Below, in pieces: positions 24,776 to 36,100 of a stretch of 64,000 nucleotides of DNA. How positions within the stretch are numbered: position 1 is the stretch's first letter; each line of letters opens with the position of its first letter. Made by a program: the position numbers and the translations under genes. This stretch comes from Mytilus galloprovincialis (Eukaryota; Mollusca; Bivalvia; Mytilida; Mytilidae), in the NCBI RefSeq assembly GCF_965363235.1, contig NC_134844.1, forward strand, positions 77,593,244-77,657,243, in the 5' to 3' direction. The notes beneath the pieces were generated by a model. The model had not been told where the DNA came from and did no database searches. It saw nothing but the letters and a program-made list of their open reading frames with translations.

Positions 24776-25329
24776 TTGTAGTCAACGTTTTTTTTCTTGC
24801 AAAGTTATAACGTAGTCCTTATACTCCTAACATATTAAGATGATTTGCCTTTTTTCTCGTGTTCAGAAGAGGCAACAGTGAAATACAGTTGATAACGGTC
24901 TATCCATTATCATATCCAAAAAATGACAAGATGCAAAAAGTAATTGAAGAATGATAATAAAAAAAAAACCCTAGACAAACGCTAAAAGGTACAGACTATG
25001 GTTTAATGTCGATTGAACTATTCAGACTTTGAAATAGAAATATAGAATCTTGTAACTTCTCGCGTTGCATTTGATACCCTTTTTACCTGCGCGTGATGTA
25101 TAAATATGAAACCACTTTTGAAACATTTTGCTTTGTGTCTTGTGTAGGATCTGGTTACGATGGTATGTATCTGTTGTGTTTGAAGGCAGCAGACCTGTCC
25201 TCTTCCAACGTTATGTATTTTGTAAGTGTTTCTCGAAACTCTTCTTTCCGTTAGACTAACTTTATAGAGGCCATACATTGCATTTATTTTCAATATGTTT
25301 TTGAGTTGAAGGTAACTATTGCATGTGAA

Positions 25330-25570
25330 AGAGGGGCGAAAGAAACGACAGGGACAGTCACTCTTGTAGATCGAAAATAAACTAACAACGCCTTGGCTAA
25401 AAAGAGAAAAAGACGAACAGACAAATATATGTACATACAAAACAACAAAGAAAACTAAAGAATACATGGAATAAACAAGACGAACCTAACCAAAAACTGG
25501 GGGTGATTTCAGGTGCTCCGGAAGGGTAAACAGATCCTGCTCCACACGTGGCATCCTCTGTGTTGCTCAT
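25330..25570 (-). repeat. Repeat family C copy
   Basis: In reverse it contains 'aactaacaacgccttggct', a GAATAAACAAGACGAACC stretch, then 'gggtgatttcaggtgctccg' and 'gaagggtaaacagatcctg'. The 149-codon minus frame over this part is a by-product of the repeat. Confidence 0.75.
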
Positions 25571-26034
25571 GAAATTACATCAACATGATATTTCATTTTG
25601 TTAGGAAGGAGTACTAGTTCATTTAACGAATACAAATTGAAAATCATCCGTCCAATACTTTTGTGAGAAGAGCTAAAAATTGCGATTTTTGACGTTTTTA
25701 TGGAACATTTTATTTGAACTCTTCTTATTAAACAATGATCTATGCAAGTGATAATATTAGAAAATGAATGAATCATGTGTAAATCAATGTTGGCGATTCA
25801 TTATTAATAAATTTAAATTAAGGGTCAATAAATAAGTACTAAAAGCAGGATTCTGTCTGGGGTATTTAAATTAAACCATAGCCATGGCAACACAAAAGCC
25901 AGAAATAAGCTATCTTCTGGGTCCACCGTGTATTGAATGCAAGTCTCTGATTTTGAAGCAACACTTATATAAAAAAAATTATATACTTAAATACTTTTTT
26001 TTCATTGCTTCAAACTGTAATATGTTGAATCTTA

Positions 26035-26420
26035 GCCAAGTAGTTAGCACTTCTGTGTTGACGTGAATTATCATTGAGTTGGTCATAACTATAAATTAAC
26101 TGTTTCCAAAACATTACATTTTTGAAATACTTAGGTTTTTCTTCCTCAGAAATACCTCCTTAGCTGTATTTTGCAAAACTTTTAGGTTTTTGGTCGTCAA
26201 TGCTCTTCAACTTCGTACTTTATTTGTTTTTTTTTTAACTTTGTTTTATTCGCGAGCGTTCCTACAGAGTTTTACGTAGAGATTAAGGACTTTCCGAATT
26301 GATTTTCCTAGCTAGCTCTAAGTTCAGTATTTTTGTGATTTTACTTTTTGTAGAGAACGCGCGTCTTGCGGAAATACAAAACTTCATTCCTGGTATCTAT
26401 TATTCTTGGATAATATTCTA
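26035..26420 (+). repeat. Family B repeat interrupted by a family A piece
   Basis: The left part follows family B ('acttctgtgttgacgtgaat', 'gtcaatgctcttcaacttcg', 'ttcgcgagcgt'). Then a family A piece appears ('aaggactttccg' to 'tttttgtgattttactttt', about 26,283-26,349). Family B then resumes with 'aacgcgcgtct' and 'cctggtatctatt'. The hammerhead of this copy is split by the insertion. Confidence 0.6.
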
Positions 26421-26789
26421 ATTCCAGTCATTAAAAGTAATGAAAATTTCTTTTGAGCCCCATGTATGGAAATATTTTTTGGAGATTGTATTGGTGATAA
26501 CAGCATTTTATGCAAGTTTAGATAGAATTTTATAAAGTGAAAAATTGTCAAATTTTCAGAAGTAATGGACGACAATAAAACTTAAAGGAGGGATCCTGTC
26601 ATTCTTTTTTAAACGTAGCAACAAGGCCTTTCCCTACAAGCTGAATGTTCGGTGCATCACTTATAAACTCAAGAAGGACAATGAAACTGAAATGATTTTT
26701 TTTATATCTTTAATAAATCATGATCTTTAAAGGAACAATGTAAATTCAAAAAGAAAAAAAAAAACAATAGGTTAAAAAACTACTAAAAT

Positions 26790-27140
26790 CATCAATTGCA
26801 CCCAATCCATGAGATCGCAGATTCGTCTTCGAGGATTTCACCAGCCCAGTAGTTTCGGTGTTGATATGAATATCAATTATATGGTCATTGTTTTTTTTTT
26901 TTTTATTAATATCCTGTTTACAAAACTTTAAATTTTCGAAAAACTATGGATTTTCTTATCCCAGGCATAATTACCTTAACCGTATTTTGCACAACTTTTT
27001 GGAATTTTAGGTCCTCAATGCTCTTTAATTTTGTTTGGCTTTATAACTATTTTGATCTGAGCGTCACTGATGCCTCTTATGAAGACGGAACGCGCGTCTG
27101 GTGTATTTAACCATAATCCTGGTACCTTTGATAACTAATG
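26790..27140 (+). repeat. Family B repeat copy
   Basis: This contains the family B body and a decayed hammerhead (27,061-27,106), then 'ataatcctggtacctttgat'. The internal poly-T run at about 26,890 is variable between copies. Confidence 0.65.
27061..27106 (+). ncRNA. Decayed hammerhead motif (family B)
   Basis: Stem I (GCGTCA with TGGTGT) can still pair. The core reads CTGATGC instead of CTGATGA, and GGAA instead of GAAA. Two core changes make cleavage unlikely. Confidence 0.55.
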
Positions 27141-27169
27141 CAAAGTTGACAACAAAATACTGTTCTTAT

Positions 27170-27820
27170 ATATATCATACCCTCATTACATCATACCCAA
27201 ATTCCCACAACTGTCACACCCGCATTCAATATCATATCAAATTTCCTTTAAATTTCACGCCCTCGTAACATCATATCCAAATCCCTATTGCTGTCACGCC
27301 CTGATGACATTTTATCCATGTTTCTATCACTGTCATGACCTCATAACAGCATACCAACGTTAATGTTTCTATCACACCCAGGTTAAACCATACACTAGTT
27401 CCTATATCTGTCATCCCCGTAAAACATTGTACCCAAGTCCCTATTAACGTCCCATGTTCATACCATCATACCCTATTGCAAATACTTATTTTTTTCCCAT
27501 CCTTACAACATCTTACTGGAGTTGCTGGAACCGTCAAATCCTTATAACATCTTACCGGAGTTGCTGGAACAGTCACATCCTCATAACATTATACCTATGT
27601 TCCAATACTGACAAACCATAATAGCATTGTACCTATATATGTTCCGTTTACTGTCACACTATGATAACATTATGTTCAAGATCCTATAACTGTCACACCC
27701 TGATAACATCATAACCAAGTTCTATAAACATGATAAATGTCACACCCTGATTGAATCAAAACCAAGAATATAAATTCCACACCCTGATAACATCATACCC
27801 AAGTTCCTATAACATATTTG
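27170..27820. repeat. Degenerate minisatellite
   Basis: About 15 diverged head-to-tail units of roughly 38-50 bp. The working consensus is 'tgtcacaccctgataac', then 'atcatacccaagtt', then 'cctataac'. Adjacent units near 27,525-27,585 are almost identical ('cttaccggagttgctggaac' twice), showing recent local duplication. There is no coding capacity and no conserved spacer/repeat alternation. Confidence 0.85.
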
Positions 27821-27829
27821 ACTGTAATT

Positions 27830-29100
27830 ATAGAATATAAATACACGTTTTTTGTTTGTGAGATATACAGTTTCTTCACAGTTCTAGATTAATGGGGAAA
27901 TAAGGAAATATGAACGTTAAAATGATGACTTGGCTACATGCAATGATAAGGAATCTTGCAATCTTTATGCATATATCCTTTTTGTATAAATCTTTCCATA
28001 CAATGTGCACAATAATGTAAATATCGAGGCAATGGTCATTATATTCGTTATTCGCCGTTAATTGTTATTTTTTCTCGATTTAACTAGAACTTATATTGAA
28101 AATATTACATCTAAAAATCTAAAATAGTAACATTCTTCAAGCGCAAAAAAAATAACAAATAAATCACAGTGGGGGAAAGTTTTGATCCGTGTTGAAAGCA
28201 TCACTGTGACTTTGAGATAAAGAACAGCAATATAACCGTTGTTCCTTTGCATTTTATTTTTTTTGTTTCGCATGTTAACATTTTGTGTCCTGCATGGATA
28301 GTATATCTCCTTTCTTTTTTGTTAGAGCTCGTGTTGACGAAAAGTAAGATTTATTTTATACTTTTTTATAGGAAGATGTAGTTATGGATGCAATTTGATA
28401 TTCTCCGAATTTGTTGACCAGGGTCAATCTAATGCTCGACATATTGTATAGACACTTGACCGATGTTAAGTATAAATCGTTGACCTCATGATGACTTGAA
28501 TTGTATACCTGAAACTCGGTGGGAGATGATTAGTGTAAATAATACAACTGATATATCAATAGACTGATTGTCTACACGGAGGTTGACTGTTCGAATTCAA
28601 CACGTGGCAGGTTATTAACAAGAATTGTCAGTTTTAGTACAGGAAGGATGTCGTTCTCTCGGACACTCAAGTTTCCTCCACAAATAAAATCCCCCAGTAA
28701 AACCACAATGAAAATGAAAATAGAAAGGGACTTTATAAAGAAGAGATATAGTTATGATACTGTTGTCAGGTCATTAATGATTGCATATTTTGGCTTTGAT
28801 ATTGATTCACTTACAGGGTCTTTGCATCGGAATTAAACACATTTATTTTAAACCAGTTGTTGGCATGACATATGAGTTATGTTCTTCTCATATATTTCAT
28901 AATGGTATAATACTTAACCCCTAGCAGGAGGGATTTTGACTAATATTCATATGATGAAGACATAATCTTTCAATAAGTTTAATTGAGGTCTGAAGCTTGC
29001 ATGTCAGTAACAGCTAGTAGTCTGTTGTTATTTTTGTATTTTTGTCATTTTGTTTATTGTCGTTTGTTTCTTTTTTTAACATCGGACTTGGACTTCTCTT
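27830..29100. other. No gene recognised
   Basis: This is AT-rich sequence with only short frames. The 62-codon plus frame at 28,648-28,836 has no domain or splice context. Confidence 0.45.
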
Positions 29101-29104
29101 AAAC

Positions 29105-29525
29105 TGAGTTTTACTGTGCATATTATTGTGCGTTTGTTTTTTCTACATTGGCTAGAGGTATTAGAGGGAAGGGGGTTGAGATCTCAGAAAACAAGCTTAA
29201 CCCCGCTTCAATTTTGCGCCTGTCCCAAGTCAGGACCATCTGGCCTTTGTCAGTCTGGTATTATTTTTAATTTTAGTTTCTTGTGTATAATGCGCAGTTT
29301 AGTATGACGTCCATTATCACTAAACAAGTATGGATATTTGTAACATCGGTATATTACTGTTGCCTTCATTTAGGTGCCAGCTGAAGGACTCCTTCGGGTG
29401 CGGGAGTTTCACTCTACATCGAAGACCCATTGGTGGCCTTCAGCTGTTGTCTGCTCTATCATTGTCTATGGTCGGGTTGTTGTCACTTTTGACACATTCC
29501 CCATTTCCATACTGTGAAAAATAGA
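29105..29525 (+). repeat. Repeat family I copy
   Basis: This is a good copy. Blocks in order are 'ctacattggctagaggtat', 'gttgagatctcag', 'cctgtcccaagtcagga', 'gccagctgaaggactcctt', 'gacccattggtggcc', 'tctatggtcgggttgttgt' and 'gacacattccccatttcca'. Related pieces lie at 16,590-16,930, 50,225-50,285 (-) and 56,590-56,700. It has no coding capacity. Short frames over it are not genes. Confidence 0.75.
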
Positions 29526-29775
29526 ACAGTTGATATATATTTTCATTTATTTATTCTATAACTTTTGTATTCAAACAATATAGATATATTTTACTATATC
29601 ATGCATATATCTTGATAAACGAACACATATTATCATTGATGATTAGACAACAAATGATAACATTTAAGCGCATAAAACAATAAAGATACCATGCTACATG
29701 TATTAACATGACTAATACATATCCAATGGACTAATATCCACAAATTGACCACGAGGGTCGGCTGAAAACAAAACT

Positions 29776-30167
29776 TTACGTTACAGTATTTATCCATCGA
29801 CCTATACGATTTAAAATTTCACCAATTCTGTACACGGTACTACCTGATATTTGAATAAGGGGTGGTAACCCTAGCATAACTCCAATTACAATGCTAAATA
29901 TGGATGTACTATCAAAAGTGTGCATTGGAAAGGCATACAATCCTATTAGTGCAACCATGCACATTAGATTAGCACTAAGAAAGTACATTAGCGCTTTTTG
30001 TCTAAATAATTTCAATCCTCTTTGTCTGTCTTCGTTTGATAATCCATTTGTTACCGACGATCCTACAACGCTGAACACAAGCCCTTCCCAGAATTTAAAT
30101 TCATCTTGGTTGAAGTCACTCAAATTGAGCGATGATGCTCTCAAACTGGCCAGACATGCTGTTTCAA
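29776..30167 (-). CDS. Chitin synthase last exon
   Basis: 392 nt. It enters in phase 1 and ends at a stop after 'GRWINTVT'. It encodes the C-terminal cytoplasmic segment (SLNLSDFNQDEFKFWEGLV) and two membrane segments. The acceptor is TTTTGTAG at 30,170-30,168. The inverted copy at 53,006-53,397 has exactly the same length. Confidence 0.9.
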
Positions 30168-33100
30168 CTACAAAACAAAAGGTTTTGCTATAATGTTTTA
30201 TTTTGCTTCTAAAAATCATGAAAATGTAATAAAATAATAATAAGAAAAAAATTATAAAAACAAATATCTATGATTTGTAAAACAAAATATACGTTACTTC
30301 GATTACTGTATGTATATTCAAATATTTTGCATAGCGTGTTCATTTGGAGAATGGTTACGTCGCTGTTTGGTTTGAAAAGTAAACATTCTTTAACTCTTAG
30401 CCATTCGACATCCAATTGATGTATCACAGCTAGGAAAGGGGTTAACATGTCGATTTAACCATACGTGAAAATGTATGTATAATATATGTTGTTAATCAAT
30501 CTTATTTACAGGGGCTCTTGAACCATTTTCAATTCTCACGAGATATTGAAATCTGAATAAACACGGAAGAGTATTTTTTTTCATTCCAGAAGAAATAAGA
30601 ATAACAATTTTATTTTGTAATGGTTTTCGCTGTCTGACATGTGTGATGACAGATATTAAGGGATAACAATATATTTACACCGCTGATAATCCGTTGCGTA
30701 TAGGAATTGATAGTTTCTTTCCAATGATATTCAATTTGGATATCTCATTTTTGGAAAAAGAATGCTTATAAACAATGCAAATAAAAAAAGATCTTATGGT
30801 TATTTCAATATCCGACCTGTATCAGCCTAAGAAACTCATATTTTCCCAAGAGCTCATATGCATTGTATTAAATACCTCAATTATATATTGTGGTGTGGCG
30901 TAATTAAGAGCATGTGTTTGATACAGATTTTGGCAATCCTGACTGATAGCAACACCATCAAGGATGGCAAACACAGAAAAAATACCATTTAGTGTACGAA
31001 ACATTTCAAAATATAGGTGTACTACCAAGAATATGATTAATACATGAAATCGAAATCATATATATAAAGCTTCCCCCCAATTCTCTTTTTTTTTGGTAAA
31101 TAGAAATTAAATACATGTATATGGGTAGATGTTTAAAGTACAGGAAATTATCAAATCAGCAAAGCAGCAATACAACAAAGCAGTAAACAAATTGAACAAT
31201 AGAATAAACTCCGTATTCAATAAATTTAAGTTTGAGTGATAGTATCATGTGTTACGCTATCGTACCTTGTTGCGATTCTGATTCTTTCTGCGTGTTCTGT
31301 TTAATGTTTGGAACCTAAGGAAAGCATTGTTTAAAATTAAGCATACACAGTGGTTATCATACTCGGTTCTTCTAATGCATTTGAATAGATGGCTTATAAC
31401 ATGTATAAAAAAGAGGAAACAAAACAATGTCAAATTCGTTTTATATTTGTATTTTAAAAACATTGGTCATTTTGTTATGCAATTTAAATTTCCTTCGAAG
31501 TTTTCATATTTTATCGATCCTTAGATTTTTCCTTTTTTTCGGAAATAGTTTGTTTTAAAATGCAGCATTGGTTAAATGAATTTCGTGAAAGAAACATGCT
31601 GTTGGGATTTTTTTGGCTTATTATCACTCCATACTTTTCTTTATTTTAGAAGTTGCGTTGTGCCATCTTATTAAATACGTGTTAGAATGTAAAACGTTTA
31701 TACAACACTAAGAACACGCGCATTTGCAATATATTATGGTATACAGTATGCTGATGTGAATGAATTCTGTTGGCATGTTTACGTGGTATTCTTGTATTTT
31801 CAAACGAATCAGTTAACTGTATTAAAAAAAGAAAAAGAAACAAACAGGTAAATGTTTAGTTTGCGCAAAATTATTTTTTACCTGATTTTCATTTTCATAA
31901 CAATCCGTATGTCATGCAACTTCGACGCTTCTACTGTTTAAATAACTCATCGGTCAGAGCTATGGACAGATTGTGTTTTACTCGCCTTTGACTTTTTGAT
32001 CATCTTAATGTGGTGTATATATGTGCCTAATATTTGTGTTGCGTTGCTTCGATGCTGTTATAGTAATTTTTGGCTCTTTTGATACATTTTGATAGACCCT
32101 GCTTTGATTCATCAATCATTATTCTATTGTTGAACATGTTGAAATAATCAAATTGGCAAGTAGAAGCTGAAGAAATATATTTTTTAATTGGGTCTCACAA
32201 ATATTTATTGTGTTTTTCACAGTCAGTGTAATGACAACAAGGAGGAAAACATTCGTTTTCTCTTTTATTTTTGACAACATATAAATACCTTTTCTTGTCT
32301 TTATATTTAAAAATAATTTCACATTATGTTAAAAAAAATTCATAAGATATCAGAAATGATATCTTGCAATAGGTCACACATGACCCATCGAACAGTTATG
32401 ACAAACGTACAGTAATTAAAAATACCCCAAACATGGTACTACATGTCTTTTATTCATCGGATAGGTATGTCATCATCTACGTCATTTATTGACTAGGGGA
32501 AAGCTGTTTTTATCCTTCAACCTTATTATGCTTTTGTCCAACGTAAGGAGCATGTGATTTAGTGACTGTGATTGGTTGCTGTATTATAATGTTATCATTT
32601 AAGCTGATATCAATTTATCTAGTTTCTATTGTTCTCACCTTCTCATGAATGGTCATGTATTGCCTTATATAGATCTTGATGCATTATTTTTTATTGCTTA
32701 ATATCTTAGAAGACTAAAGTTGCTTTTATCAACTGAATTTGGTACCTATTAGATATGTTCCTTACGTCGTAACTACAATCCACTCCCCTTTCATGAATGT
32801 GACCTCCCGAATTAGACTATTTACCGGATTTGTTATCACATAAGCAACACGACGGGTGCCACCTGTTAAGCAGGATCTGCTTACCCTTCCGGAGCATCTG
32901 AGATCACCCCTAGTTTTTGTGGGGTTCTTGTTGCTTATTCTTTTGTTTTCTATGTTGTGTCATGTGTAATATTGTTTGACTGTTTGTCTTTTTTCATTTT
33001 TAGCCATGGCGTTGTCAGTTTATTTTTGATCTATGAGTTTGACTGTTCCTCTGGTATCTTCGTCCCTCTTTTGTAAAATAGTTACCTTATTGACAATCAT

Positions 33101-36100
33101 ACAACATATTCTTATTTCTTTTTTTCGGACAAAATAACTTTGAAATATGTTTCATATTTATATTTCATCAAACAGTCACTTACCTTATCACGTGTACCCC
33201 ATGATTGATCCACAATGTTACAGATTGCGTAGAGGGGTAATAAAATATACATAAATGGAATAAAAAACAAGTATACAGGACCAGTAAGCAATATCCATGC
33301 ATCCCATGGGTATAAAACAGCTCCATATATGTAACTTCCAAATACAATTCCAACTGACAAGCCTTCTGCATGTTCAAAATGTCCATTGTAATAACCTATT
33401 TGTAGAGAAGATACTAAGTAATTGTAAACATTTACATATACATACACTATGCATGTGAGGGTTCTTTTAACATACATGTACAAAACGTTTTTTTTTACAA
33501 AATATGTATGTCTGCTCTATTGAATTCTGTATACATGTAACCCTTGCCTATGCCCAGTCAAGCACCTCGTTATTGCTCTATGATTATTTTTGTATTCTTG
33601 TAAATCATGTTTGCTAATATGCTTTGTCTATATGCCTTTTTTTGTTTCTTTGTTACATAACACGTGACCCTGTACTTATACATCCCGACACTGTCTTATT
33701 TTCAATGATAATGTTTGTATTGTTTTATTTCATTTGTGATAATATGCTTTGTAAATATCCCTTTTTGTGTTTCTTTGTATGACGTATGACGTGGCTCTGT
33801 ACTTAAACATCCCGTCATTGTGTTATTGTTTGAATGTTTGTTTACATATTTGAGTGTTTTTATAGATTTAAATGACCAATTAATTGCCCCATAGGGTACA
33901 GTGATAGCCTTTATCGAGATACATACTTTAGAAAATTCATTAATTTAACAAAAACTTGCTAGAATTAAAAACAAGTTATTAGGACAATATTTTTTCGTCC
34001 AAAAAATATAGGTTCGCGTTGATTTTCTTTGGCTCATTTGTACTTATCTCTCCATGTTGCACTTAAACATACGTGTCATATCCTAGCGATTAAAATACAT
34101 CTCAGTTCCGTTTGGGTTAAGAAAGTAATCTATTTGGCCTTTGGTACAATGCAGAATGCATGAAGTCTTTAATAACAAACATACCGGGCACTCATATTAA
34201 CCAATCAAGATAAGCTATAGCAGCCTTAATTCTGAAAACCATGTTATGCTCATTAAATGGCTGCGCTCATAAGTTCAATTGGTTTATTGTAACCTATAGT
34301 GATTAAGATAATAACGCAATGTGGACTGCTGTACTCCTATTTTTGATTTTTACCTATTATTACTGTTTGCATCGTTGTCAATATAATGGATTTTTATGCG
34401 ACTGTCATTCAACTTAGATGTTTAGCTAGCTATAAAACCAGGTTTAATCCACCATTTTCCTCCTAAGAAAATGCCTGTTATATTTCAGGAATATGACAGT
34501 TGTTGTACATTAGTTTGATGTGTTTGAGCATTTGATTAGGAACTTTCCGTTTTTAATTTTCTCGGAATACTGTATTTTTGTCATTTGACTTTTTATATAT
34601 ATCAATAGGGTCCTAATTATAATATTGGAGCAAATCATATATCGACTATATTTAGCTATTTAATGTCAGAAATTACATAAATAAAAATATCTGAAAACAA
34701 AAAAAAAACAAAACAAATGACCTTCAGCTCAACCAACGACAACATAAGCGTGATTGATAAAATGCATTATACATTACATAATATTATATCATTGCGAAAG
34801 TGATTAAGAAATATAACCATGAACCTGTTTGCATTTAACTTTTTTAAGGTTTCATATACCCCCAATACTCTTTCAAAACTACAGATGCATTCACATAATT
34901 GTATATAACAAAACGATACCATGCTACCTACCATATGCCAAGTCTTTAAAGACAATAACAGATATGTAAACTGTTCCTGCTCCGAAGATAATGATTAACA
35001 TTTTTGTGATAACTAACTGTATTGTTGAAGGAACTCGGCTGAGTAGCATCAAGCAGTAGGCAAGCACTATTGCAACGATCACAGGAGCTACAATGATAAG
35101 AGGGGCACCAGTCGCTAATTCTAAACCATAGCACAGTGTTACAATTGTAATTCCCGGATATAAAAGCTTTGTAAGAAATAGTTGCAATAAGTAGAGGACG
35201 AACAAAACGGAAAAAGCATCGTTGGTGGAAACCAAGGTTCTTAGCTGTCGAATAACCAATACAGCATTTGCATAATCTGATAGTATCCATCTGCGGCGTT
35301 GTTTCATGAACTCAGTCATATCTTCCGGACAAAACGTAGTATTTGTAGCCGTACTACAATATCTTAATTTCCATCCCTTCAACATCATCCACGTACACAT
35401 CCATCTGTCTTCCCCTGTATATATAATTTCAATAAATATAACAAAAAACACCATTCAATGTTGATACCGAAAATTTCAAACATAAAAGGTTCATAAAAAC
35501 TGACATTATCAAACACTATCAATAACAGATATGTACTCTGTTCCTGTGCCAAAGAAAATGAATAACATATTTTTCAAAATAACTTTTGTTGACGGCACTC
35601 GGCTGGGTAACATCAACCAGTATCCAAGCACTATTTCAATCAATGAAACTATTAAAACCAACTTCCATACTCCTTACCTGGTACAGGCATTTTGTGAAGA
35701 AAAATTGGAAGGGGTTACTTTGTTTTATAGTTAGCTTAAACTTCCGCTTGTGTGCTCAGTTGATTTAAGTTTGGTAATTTAATAAGAAACAGAAACACAC
35801 ATTATAGGTTGATGTGACATTAATTGGGATCCATGAGTCTACACGTTGTAAATACACATCATATACAAACTTGACAATTGTTTAAAAAGAGAAAGACAAA
35901 CATATACATTAATCTAGCAATGACCACAGCAGAACATGTGTAGTAAATACCGTTTCGTCTACAAAAGACTGAACGGTTAATTATCAAGAATTAAAGTTTT
36001 TTTGTCTATTTATAGATCGGTTTGTATTGGCCAACAGTACTTTAATATTGTTATTCACAAATAATTTCTTTTTTTTGGGGATCTATGAAAAGTATTCAGG

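Larger units (their letters stand above)
14780..25270. repeat. Segmental duplication, copy 2
   Basis: This is the second, longer copy of the segment described at 1-7,050. It keeps the intact cysteine-rich peptide gene. It has gained a 5'-truncated LINE (18,750-20,870), a hammerhead-bearing repeat (about 21,725-21,800) and family C repeats. Divergence between copies is high outside the gene and promoter blocks, so the event is old. Confidence 0.65.

Noticed and set aside
25018-25467. 149-codon minus-strand frame
   Set aside because: About half is family C in reverse and the rest is duplicated non-coding sequence. No domain is seen.
27170-27820. CRISPR-like array
   Set aside because: Units are diverged and contiguous, with no constant repeat and unique spacer pattern, and the context is animal DNA.
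30209-30448. Extra chitin synthase exon upstream of the last exon
   Set aside because: No phase-compatible splice borders, and the 49-nt microexon already closes the frame.
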